From positions 972,113 through 1,036,112 of the forward strand of contig CM030939.1 in the NCBI GenBank assembly GCA_018136815.1: a stretch of 64,000 nucleotides of DNA. Reading direction: 5' to 3'. A program made the position numbers and the translations under genes. The notes beneath the pieces were generated by a model. It ran no database searches. It had not been told where the DNA came from and saw only the letters and a list, made by a program, of their open reading frames with translations. This document shows, in pieces, positions 44,601-54,052 of the stretch (the first letter of the stretch is position 1; the number at the start of each line of letters is the position of its first letter). The DNA is from Isochrysis galbana. Taxonomy: Eukaryota > Haptophyta > Isochrysidales > Isochrysidaceae.

Positions 44601-44978
44601 CCGTTAACCGCTCTCACGCGGAAAGGGTGCGACGTCCCGGTCGAGTCGCAAACAGAAGCCTGTCGACAGGCTATCGAAGATCTCAAGCAAGCTATCTGTG
44701 AAGAACCCGTACTTGCACCTCCTCGAGACGACCGTCCTTTCCTCGTTAAAACCGACGGTGCTAGCAAGCTCGGCATCGCCGGCGTCCTCGCCCAAAAAGA
44801 CGACGAAGGGAGAGAGCGCGTCGTTGCATACTACGGTCGTAGCTTGAGTCCGGCTGAGCGCCATTGGACAGTCACTGAAATCGAACTTCTAGCAGCGCTA
44901 GAATCGATCCGAAATTGGAGGCCTTATCTTTGGGGTCGCCACTTCACCCTCGTCGTAGACCATTCAGCTTTGCGCTGA
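41430..44978 (+). CDS. Gypsy polyprotein part 1: methyltransferase C-terminus, linker, protease, RT, RNase H
   Basis: 1,182 codons to a TGA. The first 70 residues are the end of the methyltransferase-like domain. A Ser/Thr/Pro- and acid-rich linker follows to about residue 410. Protease: LADTGAGPS (active site DTGA), FRHTFMVIEGNPMLLLGNDF. RT: VLVTKKDGSVRFCVDYRDVN, LDLASGFWGIPI, FNYLPFGVQSGPSYMCRLMD, catalytic PYLDDVGAW (YLDD in place of the commoner YxDD), YLGHVV. RNase H: LVKTDGASKLGIAGVLAQ, TEIELLAALESIR, VVDHSALR, then the stop. In related elements the next residue after SALR is usually Trp, so the TGA is probably a single-base TGG change. The frame continues unbroken after it. Confidence 0.88.
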   Translation: MTPTQFVQPWEHGTGHQKATGLYLTKGLPPLQPTCVVDGRESAMANLSPSPHRGALRSRTYVGVAGAMAIHWMPVLLRHLSQQRDQTSTKKLSALELLACARCSLLDRPSLSSTEATAYEPWSALHRYERGRETSEVSSDPVVSRPATPESDNHEDQKETHDNHDNDTPLHASESTLHDPFSPWTAPPPARASSPRPTTPTTLRKRRQQWQSFGVNGDQKWSNVTLETADEIRAQALAGRSADEESDLAAAVRAPIEFVEAKGIRAEELASLVRRPKTEAQARLEKDWEKMSDHPRHPTDKRGLGYTSPKLSPCTATNEDDASRPSATIAAVGVPEETTTTLTTNSPEQPRCRPTPSPSNTIAHVTTHRPESVVDTLPSAYPRHCLYVRDLMVCRSGEATGKEGVILADSALTVNSTLADTGAGPSVVTTSLLSSLPNDACVERLPQAVVTPLHGPDGLPLIARGKARIVFSVGGFLFRHTFMVIEGNPMLLLGNDFLATHAASIQLASDSAEGSISLGAPSTVASLEVDGSPSPDAPPIFRVSTSPIAVVPVSMTCAQVCPTSANPITTDFFRGPQAAENDNQLVSEPLFNTADEFAAKAPASCGSEYLLYTHEPITIPAYHRATFHVRIPLALREHEDCAMLVDRLPTRETIDSSPLVIPQVERPKSDHTIAVTVANTDPKPLHLPSFHPVASLQVRFKIHAGTYHRVGDNNSPDVIESLNEDQRKLLEAAKIDPEGRLSMPQREQVRRLLARRIAAFAIDPTNPNHTHVMEVELPLNPGAEAHRHAPSRVGREGEKIIEDEVCKMESAGIIRKSNSSWASRVVLVTKKDGSVRFCVDYRDVNSKLRLEDSPLPLTVEAIDRLSSGQGNLDSLFLCTLDLASGFWGIPIKESDKHITAFTTHRGKYEFNYLPFGVQSGPSYMCRLMDAVLGGLAWEICMPYLDDVGAWSTGVGDSLQAREESSFQQMLHRLDLVLERLIWAGLTCKMSKCVFFATSAEYLGHVVSREGLRMDPKKVEAVSKIDSTQINSIEAVRSFLGLCSYYRRFIRRFAIRAAPLTALTRKGCDVPVESQTEACRQAIEDLKQAICEEPVLAPPRDDRPFLVKTDGASKLGIAGVLAQKDDEGRERVVAYYGRSLSPAERHWTVTEIELLAALESIRNWRPYLWGRHFTLVVDHSALR

Positions 44979-46976
44979 CTTCACACGATGAAAGATCAAG
45001 TCACCGGTGGTCCAGCCTCGCGCCTCATGCGATGGGTCCTAAAGCTAGCCGAATATAGATTCGACGTCGTGCACAAACCTGGAGTCACTCACTGGGACGC
45101 CGACGGCTTATCCCGCTTAGTTGCTCTCGAGCCTGATCACGATCCTCTCCATCTCGAGGAGAGTGACGCCCATTCTTTCGATTCTTCTGAAATTCACGAC
45201 ATAGTCGCCGCCGCGGTTACTTCATCCACCCTCACCGCTCGCCGCCAACAAGCAAGCGATAGGCTCGCTCGTCAAGCATCGGAATCTTCGGAGTCGATTA
45301 CCTCCTCGTATCTCGATGTGGGCGTGCCTCATGCCGACGAATTACGTCAAGCGCTCTCTACCGACGATTTCGCCAGCTCGATCCTTTCTGAAGTCGAGTC
45401 GATCCTTCCGAAAGCTTCCTCTTCGATTGACTCTAGCTCGTCGTCGAAGAAAAGTTCCCGATTCCTCCTTCGCGATGGCCTACTCTACTACCGCTCCTCA
45501 GAAGCGGAAGAGGAAGAGGCTCCTCTTCGTTTATACATTCCGGAGTCCCTTCGTGACACGTACCTCCGCGCCTACCATGACCACCTTGGTCACCCAGGTG
45601 CGACAAGGATGTCTACCCTACTTCGTACTCGAGTGTACTGGCCTGGCATGTCCGCCTCTGTATCGGAATACGTTCGAGAGTGCCACGAATGCACTCTTGG
45701 CAAACCGTTACCGCGACCGCTCGCCCATCCATCCGGTCTTTCCATCGGATCTTATCCTTTCGACGTCGTCTATTGCGATATTCTTTCGATGGCGCCCACT
45801 CACGATTTCGTATCCGGCCGCTCCGGTTTTGACAAGCTGATTGTTTTCGTCGATTCTCTCTCTCGTTGGATTGAAGCTGAGCCTTGCAACGGTAACCCCT
45901 CGTCCGCGAAATGTCTAGACGTCTTCATGCGTCTCATCGTATCTCGTTATGGAGTCCCTCGCCAACTTCGAACCGACGCCGGCTCGAATCTTTGCTCTCG
46001 ATTACTGGACCTAATTCTCAAAGCGACCGGCACGGACTTGAGCACTACTGAAGCCTATCGCCACGAAGGCGTAGGGCTAGTGGAAAGAGCTCAACAAACT
46101 CTCCTCACGATGACTCGAGTCTCCAATGAAGGCGGCGCCCATTGGGTCGATCACCTTCCGTTTCTTCTCATGTCTATGCGAGCGACCGCCGGTCGCGTCG
46201 TACCCAAGTCACCCGCGGCTATCTTGTTTGGTCGGGAGCTTCGTCTTCCAGCTCAACTTGCTGACCCTGCTCCTGTTCTTGAGTTGCTTCCATCTAGGCC
46301 TCCGTCCGATGCCGTCACTTACGCCACCGAGCTCAATAAGAAGCTTCTCGAGTCGTGGCGTTCCGCCCTCGAAAGTACTCAAGAAGCCCAACGTGAATCG
46401 ATGCGCTCCGCCTCTCAAAAGTCTAAACTCGGTGTTACCTTCAAACAAGGAGACAGAGTTTGTCGTCGAATCCCTGGCCACGCCAACAAACTTCAATACC
46501 TCTACTCCGGTCCTTACCGAGTAGAAGAAGCCATCTCGGCTACTCGCTACCGTCTACGCGATCTCGAAAATCGTCAAGTCAAGGATGAAGTTCACATTTC
46601 CAATCTTCGTCCGTACTTTACCGTCACCGATTCGTCTCCGCTCGCTGAAGATGAGTACTTGGTCGAAGAGTTACTCGATAGCAAGGGCGATGGAGTTTCA
46701 TTCAAGTATCTCGTCAAATGGCGCGGCTATCCTCGTTCTGAAGCTACTTGGGAGTCTCGAATTGAGTTGCTTCGGCGTTGTGCTGATCTAGTTGAGTCGT
46801 ACGACACCACTTTCGACCGCCGTCCGGTTCAACCCCAAGCTCACTCCGCTGTAGACTCCTCTTCAAGTCCAAGTTCAAGTCCCCAGTCTAATCAAGTTCC
46901 ACGTCGAGTTCAAGAGTCAAATCGTATTCCTCCTGATCTGCCTTCAAGTCGTACCCGTTCTCGTTCACGTTCGTAG
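44979..46976 (+). CDS. Gypsy polyprotein part 2: RNase H end, integrase, chromodomain
   Basis: Same frame as part 1, first ATG 44988. RNase H tail: HKPGVTHWDADGLSRL. Integrase zinc site H-H-C-C: YHDHLGHPGATRMSTLL ... CHECTLGKP. Catalytic DDE triad: VVYCDIL, LRTDAGSN, EGVGLVERAQ. GPY/F-like segment near YLYSGPYRVEEA. Chromodomain: EYLVEELLDSKGD, YLVKWRGYPRSEATWES, which in chromoviruses directs integration to marked chromatin. The tail is Ser/Arg-rich (SSRTRSRSRS). No break in 662 codons, so this half is well preserved. Confidence 0.92.
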   Translation, partial: LHTMKDQVTGGPASRLMRWVLKLAEYRFDVVHKPGVTHWDADGLSRLVALEPDHDPLHLEESDAHSFDSSEIHDIVAAAVTSSTLTARRQQASDRLARQASESSESITSSYLDVGVPHADELRQALSTDDFASSILSEVESILPKASSSIDSSSSSKKSSRFLLRDGLLYYRSSEAEEEEAPLRLYIPESLRDTYLRAYHDHLGHPGATRMSTLLRTRVYWPGMSASVSEYVRECHECTLGKPLPRPLAHPSGLSIGSYPFDVVYCDILSMAPTHDFVSGRSGFDKLIVFVDSLSRWIEAEPCNGNPSSAKCLDVFMRLIVSRYGVPRQLRTDAGSNLCSRLLDLILKATGTDLSTTEAYRHEGVGLVERAQQTLLTMTRVSNEGGAHWVDHLPFLLMSMRATAGRVVPKSPAAILFGRELRLPAQLADPAPVLELLPSRPPSDAVTYATELNKKLLESWRSALESTQEAQRESMRSASQKSKLGVTFKQGDRVCRRIPGHANKLQYLYSGPYRVEEAISATRYRLRDLENRQVKDEVHISNLRPYFTVTDSSPLAEDEYLVEELLDSKGDGVSFKYLVKWRGYPRSEATWESRIELLRRCADLVESYDTTFDRRPVQPQAHSAVDSSSSPSSSPQSNQVPRRVQESNRIPPDLPSSRTRSRSRS

Positions 46977-47240
46977 CGCTAAGTGCTAAGTCGACCGGAA
47001 GTGGATGATTAGCGTCGCGTCAGCGCCTGACCCAGCGCAACTGCCCGAGCAAAACTCCTGTAAAAGGGAGAACGTGGTAGGACGTGGCGTACGAAATCGG
47101 GGGCCGCCGCGCTAAGCTGCCGATTTTGTGCTCGCTTTGGATCCATGGGTTAATCCTCCTCCTCTAGGTCTCTCGTCTCGTATGGTTAAATGAACTCTCT
47201 TGGCTCGACATCGGGAGACGTCTCGATTTAAGTCGGGGGG

Positions 47241-48250
47241 TGTTGTATTCCTGCCCATCTGAAGGCTGTAGGCATGAATATTCGTGTAAGGTACGCGCTC
47301 ACAATTACAATTGAACAGTTCCCCGTGTTGCCACTGACGCACAAGACACACAGATTCGGATTCCCCATGGTCTCAAGTCCAGGTTTGCAGGTTTTGGTCT
47401 CGAAATTTGCGATTCGAATTTTGTTTTTGCTGTTACTATAATTGTTGGCTCGTTTAAGGTAATAAACCGGCATGACTTCGACTTCTCGTTCTGCAGTCGC
47501 TCTGCGAGACTCTCTCTCTCTCTCTCTCTCCGTCCGCCTCTCCTCGGCCGACGGCAAGAAGATTCGTCCAAAACATTCTCCGGTCCCAAGATATCTCGTG
47601 GGGGGTCTCTCCGCGCTCCGCGAGGGAAAGGACGCGATCTCGCTCCGAGATCGGCCTCGCGCCCTCCCACGCTGCCCCGCCGTGCCCTCGGTCCCTCGCC
47701 CCCCCCGCGGCAGGTTCTTTCCCTCGGCGTGCCGTCCGTCGCCTCCGGCCGTTATATTAATCCCCCCCCCCGCGCGAGGTTCTCTTCTCCCCCGCGCGCG
47801 GTTCGTTTCCTCCGGCCGTCGTTGTTCCCCCCCTCGCTTCGATTCCTCTCGCGGTTCCTTCGATGATTGCCTCCATCTCGTCCGTTCTTCTTCGCGATCC
47901 TCGCGGAGGGGGCACCGACGTTTAATGTTAGTTTCGTCGCGGTTTCGATGAAAGAAAGGAAGAACGAATGGCACGCGCCTCGCGTCTCGCGTCTTGTTTC
48001 GTCGCCCCTTGCTCGTTGCTTGTCTAGAAGGTCTCTCCGCACATCGCCTTCTTCCCCCGGCGCGATTTTGGATCTCTCCTCGACCCTCCGCGTTGGCTTC
48101 AGCGGACGAGTTTCACTTTAACGATAGTTCGAACCCTTCGTTTGCGTAGTTTTGCGCTCTCTTTCCGTATTTCTTCGCGCATGACGAGCGATCGCGACCT
48201 CAGCATTCGTCGCACGGGGAGGGTTTGTTTATCGTATGATTCCGGAGTGT
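47241..48250 (+). repeat. 3' LTR of the gypsy element (approximate end)
   Basis: Begins TGTTGTATTCCTGCCC right after the polypurine tract. It contains CT-rich and C-rich tracts (47515-47835) and ends in the neighbourhood of GATTCCGGAGTGTTTACG. GATTCCGGAGTGTT also occurs at 62075-62088 in another LTR-like fragment. The 5' partner is not in the window, so the right border could not be set by comparison. Confidence 0.6.
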
Positions 48251-48501
48251 TTACGTTAGTTTTCTGAGCCCAAGGTCGTTGGGGTTTGGGTTTCTTGTGA
48301 GTGTTTTTGTAGCAACTTCGTCGAGTCCCACCGTGTTCCCAAGCGAGTCCCCCCGAGTTCCCGAGTCTATACCACGAGTCAACGAGTCAATACAAGCCAA
48401 GCACGCGCCTGAGCCACCCCCAGTCGCCTGCCACCACCTCCCACAAGCCTCCTTCCACACTTCCGCGCCCTCCGTGCGTCGTGCGTCGTGCGTCGATCAC
48501 C

Positions 48502-48670
48502 ATGCCCGTAGTCACCCCCGAGGAAAGCTCCATGAGCTCCCCGCAAGAACCGCATTCCGCGCTAGCTGCCGGCGCGCCCTCGCAGGCCATCACCAAGAGT
48601 GAGATAAGCCTTGCTCTGACAGAGAGAAGAGAGAAGCCTAACGAGTGTCGATTCGCGAATGCGACACAGA
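48502..48670 (+). pseudogene. Gag-like start downstream of the LTR, interrupted
   Basis: An ATG at 48502 in good context (CACCATGC) starts MPVVTPEESSMSSPQEPHSA and continues SQAITKSEISLALTE, then runs into repeat sequence. The segment SQAI(T/S)KSE(I/M)SLALT recurs at 58966-59006. An ORF start about 250 bases after an LTR is where gag belongs, so this may be the beginning of a second, truncated element that used the same LTR. Confidence 0.35.
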
Positions 48671-48850
48671 GGCCAAACACATCTATTTTAGCTGTATTTG
48701 AAGCGCGTCCTGCGAATGTATTTGAAATGTATTTAGTATTTAGCCTTAGCACTTAGCAGGCCGAAATGTATTTGTATTTAGCCTCAGGCCGAAATGTATT
48801 CTGCCTCAGGCCAAATACATATGTATTTGGCTGTATTTGCAGGCCCCAGC
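48594..48850. repeat. Composite repeat: AAGAGTGAGAT block, family A end, GTATTTG cluster
   Basis: Three blocks in order: CCAAGAGTGAGATAAGCC (also at 58977), CCTAACGAGTGTCGATTCGC GAATGCGACACA (end of repeat family A), and a cluster of GTATTTG/TGTATTTAG words to 48850. Blocks two and three occur in the same order (inverted) at 32640-32850, and block one borders the satellite at 57.3-59.0 kb. Confidence 0.65.
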
Positions 48851-49323
48851 ACACCCGTATTTCCCATCTACATAGCCTTCCAAATTCCAACACCCCTCAC
48901 CGCATTCCCAGCCTCCTCCCCCCCCCCCAACCGGTACAAAAAAGAGTCGGATGCCAATGGGGGAGGGTTTGCGCGCGAAACCCCGCGCAGGGGGGAGCTG
49001 TGCAGTAAGTATTATAAGTATTGTCTTCTCTCGTCCCCAAAAAATCCGTCCGTATCTGTGCACGACTTCTTTGCCGAGTACTTTATATGCTCCTTGTGAT
49101 TTTAACCTCTTTCTGAGAGGCCTCTCTCTCACGAAATTCTCTTGACTCTCCAAAATTTCGGTACTACTCCTACACCCCATTTATCCCCTAAACAACTTCT
49201 TCTTCTCCTCCTGATAGCACCATGAATATCCCTCTCTCTTCTCTTTCTCCCTCTCTTCGTCCTCTCTCCGTCTCGCCTCCTCTCTCTCCCTCTCTCTCTT
49301 CTCCATCTCTTCGCCCCACCCAC
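48851..49323. other. Promoter region of the CtIP/Sae2 gene
   Basis: C run near 48919-48928, then CT-rich sequence that increases toward the start codon (49200-49320 is almost pure CT/CCT on the sense strand). An in-frame ATG at 49222 would add 34 Ser/Leu/Pro residues encoded by this tract; I take it as leader. Confidence 0.5.
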
Positions 49324-51162
49324 ATGGCGGCGCCCTCTGCGCCCTCTCCCTCCCCTCCTGCCGTGGCGGCGACCGAGGGTGCGGTCTGGGAGTCACGTGT
49401 GCTTTCTGAGCTCGAGGCGGAACGCCATGCTAACCGCGAGCTCCGCGCCCAGCTCCGTGAGCTCAGGCAGCAGTACAGTGTGCTGGAGACGTCTAGCGTT
49501 GGTCTCGCCTCTTCTCTCGAGAGAACTCTTTCTCTTCTCGCGGCCCACGTGGCACGAGCAGCGGGCCCAGGGGTAGTCAGCGAGGCAGAATCTAGCGCGT
49601 CGCGCACGACTGGTGATAAAGCCCTTATGGCGCTGGCAAGAGAGGGTGGCGATGGCAGTCTCCTTGTGACGGCTGTCGAGGGGCCCTCGTGCACGAGCTC
49701 ATCAGGCAGTCCTGCCTGCATGGATGACCGCGCAACGACGAGTTGCGAGTCCGCCGAAACGAGTGGGCTGTCTCCCACGGGCGCCAGAGTCGACTCGCGC
49801 GATAAGAAGGGCTCACCCACTCTGCACTTAGCGCACGCACCCAAGGTGCTGAACATACCATCCTCGTCAACCATCAGCCTCCCTCCACAGGCGGACGACA
49901 AGGCAGACATGGAAAACAACAGCACGGAGGCTGCAGCGGAGGCTCCTACGCAGCCCGCTAGTACTAGGCGCGGCACCCTAGCTCCACCGATGGAGGGCCC
50001 GTGCGATGAAAAATCCGCCCGAGCTCAAGTCGGCGGCGCAGATACCCGGCTAAGCTCTCCTGTGCTCAGTCTGCCCGAGGCTGCTCTGGAACCGCCTGGT
50101 TTCGCGCGCTCCTCCATTGACGTACAGGCGAGTGCCGATGGGCTTGACGCGATACTTGAATGCAACGTTGATGACGCGGAGACCCAATGGGCTGAGACGT
50201 TCGCTGACGCGATCGATCCGCCTGTCTACTCGGATGTTACTCAGGAGGGCTCATCGGAGCCCGGCCGATCCCGCAGCGTCGAGGGCGCAGGTATGTGCTC
50301 GTCGCCGAACGAGCAGCCGGCCGGTGCGCTGTGGGAACACACCAGCACTGTGCATCCTCGAATCCCTGGAAGCGACGAGATGGCCGGGAGTGAGACGCAA
50401 GCCGAGGCGAGCTGGCAGCTGCGCATGGAGGCCGGCGGGGCGACGCGTGGCGGCTGCATGTCCATTGGTCTCTCCGACACCAACCAGAGGAAGCGCCTAG
50501 AGGAAGGCTCGACCACGTGTTCCCAGAGTCTTTGCAGCCAGATGACAAGATCGACGACTGCTCAGAAGCGCACGGCTCTCCGCCGTGATGAGAACAGGGG
50601 CCGGACCAAATTCTTTTGCGCAGACTCCACTTACGTTGGGGGTGCGCCCACACGCTTGGTGTCGCATCGGGGCGCCATGGCAGGCCGGGCCACGGCAGGT
50701 GGAGCACCCTTGCCGTCCTCCTACGTCCCGTCGCAGTCCCTTTCGCTGCCGATGTCGTCGGGTCTGATGGTTACGGAGCCGCCTGCTTTGCACCGCGACC
50801 TCGAAAGGCACTCACACGCATTGGCACAAGCTGAAGCGCGGCTCGCCACCATCGAGTCTAGCATGGAACATGTATTGCAAACGGTGCCGGAGCCGACGGA
50901 ACCCGTGCCGGAGCGGCAACCGCAGGCCGACCAGCGCAATGCTGGGAGACCGCGCCTGCCCGTCGTGCACGAGGTGGTGCGAAACAAGGCAGAGCGCGCA
51001 CGAATGCCTGCAAACTATTGCCCAGGTTGCGAAGGCTTCTACGACGCGTGCAAGCTTCCCGATGACATGCGGCGATGCATGCACAACGGATGCTCCCGCC
51101 ACCGTTCGTACCACGCGCGGATTGACACGCCGGAGAGCTTCTGGTCCTGGTCTCAACTGTAG
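49324..51162 (+). CDS. CtIP/Sae2/Com1 DNA end-resection protein
   Basis: 612 residues from ATG 49324 (context CACATGG). CtIP/Sae2 works with MRE11-RAD50 to start resection of DNA double-strand breaks in homologous recombination and meiosis. The diagnostic part is the C-terminus (about 540-612): VVRNKAERARM, CPGCEGFYDAC (C-x2-C ... C), CSRHRSYHARIDTPESFW. This matches the family's VVRKKAERR, CxxC, and CSRHR ... TPxxFW layout. The Thr-Pro before the final FW is the site phosphorylated by CDK in CtIP (T847 in human). The N-terminus has a coiled coil (VLSELEAERHANRELRAQLR ELRQQYSVLE), fitting the family's N-terminal oligomerisation domain. The middle is long and disordered. No introns. An alternative start is at 49222. 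Confidence 0.85.
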   Translation: MAAPSAPSPSPPAVAATEGAVWESRVLSELEAERHANRELRAQLRELRQQYSVLETSSVGLASSLERTLSLLAAHVARAAGPGVVSEAESSASRTTGDKALMALAREGGDGSLLVTAVEGPSCTSSSGSPACMDDRATTSCESAETSGLSPTGARVDSRDKKGSPTLHLAHAPKVLNIPSSSTISLPPQADDKADMENNSTEAAAEAPTQPASTRRGTLAPPMEGPCDEKSARAQVGGADTRLSSPVLSLPEAALEPPGFARSSIDVQASADGLDAILECNVDDAETQWAETFADAIDPPVYSDVTQEGSSEPGRSRSVEGAGMCSSPNEQPAGALWEHTSTVHPRIPGSDEMAGSETQAEASWQLRMEAGGATRGGCMSIGLSDTNQRKRLEEGSTTCSQSLCSQMTRSTTAQKRTALRRDENRGRTKFFCADSTYVGGAPTRLVSHRGAMAGRATAGGAPLPSSYVPSQSLSLPMSSGLMVTEPPALHRDLERHSHALAQAEARLATIESSMEHVLQTVPEPTEPVPERQPQADQRNAGRPRLPVVHEVVRNKAERARMPANYCPGCEGFYDACKLPDDMRRCMHNGCSRHRSYHARIDTPESFWSWSQL

Positions 51163-52194
51163 TATGCAACAACGCTGCGTGGAGTGGGCTGTAGCCATGC
51201 AGCTTTGTGTCAACTGATGACGCTTTCGATGGCCTAGCCCATACCGGCCTCTAGTGGTCCATGTTGTGTCTTGTACTTGTTGAAGCTTATTGCTTGAACT
51301 TTGCGTAGCCCCGCGAGCGGAATGCCCATGGAGCCGTTTCCAAACTTGCATGAGATGGACAGTTGCTGTTTGACCGTCGCCAACTGTGGATGGTCCGTCC
51401 ACCTACAGTCGGCAAGTCCATTTGCGATCGAGGCATTCGCCCTCGGGGATGCGCGGCACCATCACCGTCACTCATTAGCACGCTTGTCATGGCCCCTCTC
51501 CTCGTCTAATACTTGCAGCTCTTGCGCTCGCTGCTCCTTCTTCTACTTTCTCGTGTGCGCGATTTCTACTTTCTTGAACTAAATGCTACAACTTACGAGT
51601 AGGGTACTCCGCACTCCGCCGCAACGCACAGTGTAAGGGCAAGTGGTGGATATCGAATACACACCATGCAGCATTTGCTTTTGCTATGACCATTTCCCCA
51701 AGACTTAATTAAAAGGCGGATACAAGCACCTTTGAAGGTGCTTCGCGGCAGTTGAGTCATCTGAGTTCCCTACATTAAGTGAATTGGACGTTTTGTTCAC
51801 GTAATGGCACCCTATCTGCTCGAAGCAACCGGAACCGGCGACGTGCAGCACCTCCAAAGGTGGTTCGTCTCTTAAGAGATAGGGGGGGCTCTCGTTTGGG
51901 GACCAACGCTTAATCCTTAATCGCTAGCCCAATTATCAATTGACCACATGTCCGACAACTGTGTGTTGGTGAGAATAATGCACGCACGCATGACTGAACG
52001 ACTGAAATGATAGGCTGACACACAAGATATACTCCGCGTGGCCGAGAAGTCGTGAATCGTGATCATCGAAGCCGCGGCACCCACGGGTACCTCAGAGCCG
52101 GCATCGTGAGTGGGACCCCGCTGTTTCACGCCAAGCATCATGGCGTTCCATGTCTTGCCGTGCTACTATTGTGATCGAGGCCCTGCAATTCACC
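51163..52194. other. Convergent intergenic region with a short palindrome
   Basis: 3' UTRs of two convergent genes. A 9-bp palindrome (AAGCACCTT TG AAGGTGCTT, 51724-51743) is the only structure I noticed; CACCTCCAAAGGTGG near 51848-51862 is a weaker one. Confidence 0.45.
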
Positions 52195-54052
52195 TCACCC
52201 ACTGAGCTTGCGTTCGTTGTACGGCAAGGGCCTCATTCCGTACTCCCACGCGTCGCGCGCCTCGAGGACGTTGACCTTGGCCTTGTGCGGCCCGGCCGTT
52301 CTCTTCTGAAGGTAGCGAACAAGCTCGTCGAGTCGTCTGCGCTCTGCTTGGGCCACAGCGAGCGCCTCGCCCAAGGAGGAGGCGTGCTCTTGCAGAGCTG
52401 AGTGCTCATTAGCGGCGTCGAAGAGCTTTGAGGCGTGAGAGTCGGCTGTATCGCGTGCAGCAGCCGCAAGCTGGCGCGCGGCGACGAGCTGCTCCTCAGT
52501 CTTCTCGAGCAACGCCTCCATCCGCCGCCGTTCGCCCCTCTCCGACGCGAGCTGTGCCTCGCAAGCCTCCACGGCGGCTCTCGCTCGCTGAGCCTCTTCC
52601 TGGGCCTGGTCGAACTTGGCCATCGCGCGTTCTTCGCGCAACTGGACTGCCTTTAGGTCCGCCTCCACTGTGCCCCGCTGGGCGATTGCAGCGTTAGCGC
52701 GTTCCTCCGCCCGGGCTATCTCAACTGCGCGGCGCGATAGGAGGCCTCGGGCATTCTCGAGAGCCGTGCGCATCGCCGCCGCATCATCAGCGGCTTCCAG
52801 CCGCGCCTCTTCAGTCCTCTCGTTCTTCTTGCGGCTCTCATCGAGCCGGTGCTCGAGCTCATCGATGCGCGCCATCAGTGAGCCCTTCTCCTCGTGCAGG
52901 CGCGCAACTCGTGACTCCGCATCGCGCAAAGCATCCGTCTGGACATCTGCACGCTCGGCCGCCTCCTTCCACAGTGCACTCACCCGCTCAAGATCCATCT
53001 GCACGTGCCGATACTTCCCCTCGATGCGCCTCGCCGTACCCTCGGCGGCCACTAGCCGCTCCTCTAGCGCCTTCGCCTCTGCCGCGTGCCGGACTTCAAC
53101 GGAGCTATTCCTCTCACCCATGACAGCCAAATTGCTGCGCAGCGTGATCACCTCGTCCTCTGCAACAGTTGCTCGAGCCTCTGCCTCGTCTGCCTTGCGT
53201 TGCAGCTCAGATGCCTTGGCACCAACCGTGCTCAAACGGCGCTCGAGCACCGCGACTTCCGCCTCAAGTGCCGAAGAGCTCGCGCGTAGCCTAGCCGAGT
53301 TTGCAGTGAGAGAAGTTACCTCGCCAGCGGCCTTTTCGGAGATCGTCTCACACCTGTGGCAGACCGCTTGGGTGAGTGTGGTGAGATGAATTGCGGAAAG
53401 CGGCGGCGCAAGGCGCGCATCGTTGCGATGGATCGAAATGTTACGTTCCATACCTGCTCCTGCCAAGGCGCTCTTGCTCAAGGGCTCGGCGCAGTCTATC
53501 CACCTCGTCGAGCGCTTCGTCACGTTTGCGACTCGCCTCAACACGTGCGCTCTCCGCCGACGTGGCGCGTTCAAGTAAGCGTGCCGTCTCAGCACCCGAA
53601 GCGTACTCTACCTTGCGCGCGGCCTCGGCCGCTGCTGTCTTCTCCGCGCGGCAGATGGTAAGCTGGCGCGAGAGCTGCTCGCGCTCGGCCTCGAGCGCAA
53701 GCACACGATCCCTGAGCCTTTCGATGGCAGCCTCTGCCATCGCTGCCTGCTCGGTGTAGGCCGATTCCGCGGCGGCGGAGCTTGCCTCGAATTGCGCCTT
53801 CGCGGCCAGCCCGCAATTCCTCGACTCGTAGAGCGCTTGCTTTAGCTCGTTGAGCTGGACGGAAAGACGTGCGCACTCGGCCTGCGAGCGTACGTTCTGC
53901 GCGTCTGCACTGGCGGCAATCTCAGAGGCCTGGTGTGTGATCTGGCCCAGTCGCGCATTCTCCTCCTCTGCAAGCGCAAGAGAGTGGAGCACACCCGTGC
54001 CGCGGTAAAGGTTTCCATTGTGGTAATGGGCCGGCGGAGCGCGCTTGTACAT
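52195..54052 (-). CDS. Coiled-coil protein, 585 residues (2 exons), function unknown
   Basis: Exons on minus 54052-53454 and 53353-52195; the split codon joins as Arg. After a short conserved-looking head (MYKRAPPAHYHNGNLYRGTG) almost the whole protein is Ala/Glu/Arg heptads, for example AAIERLRDRVLALEAEREQL and RIDELEHRLDESRKKNERTE, ending in a tail YGMRPLPYNERKLSG. The short globular head and tail flanking one long coiled coil resemble ciliary/flagellar or basal-body rod proteins. That is only an analogy. The start codon is preceded by CT repeats on the window strand (GA on the coding strand). Confidence 0.8.

Larger units (their letters stand above)
40359..48250 (+). mobile_element. Ty3/gypsy chromovirus with a methyltransferase-like domain; 5' end in the gap
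   Basis: Order on plus: Ser/Pro-rich gag-like remnant (40359-41080), phage-type C5 methyltransferase-like domain (41081-41648), acidic linker, aspartic protease, reverse transcriptase, RNase H, integrase, chromodomain (to 46976), then a polypurine tract (GTCGGGGGG, 47233-47240) and a 3' LTR beginning TGTTGTATTCC at 47241. PR-RT-RH-IN order plus a C-terminal chromodomain define a chromovirus. Coding breaks: two frameshifts in the methyltransferase region and a TGA at 44976-44978. The LTR end is only estimated. Confidence 0.85.

Noticed and set aside
49222..49323. Upstream ATG for the CtIP/Sae2 gene
   Set aside because: The extra 34 residues are encoded by a pure CT tract like untranslated leaders elsewhere in the window; ATG 49324 has better context. 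Kept as an alternative only.
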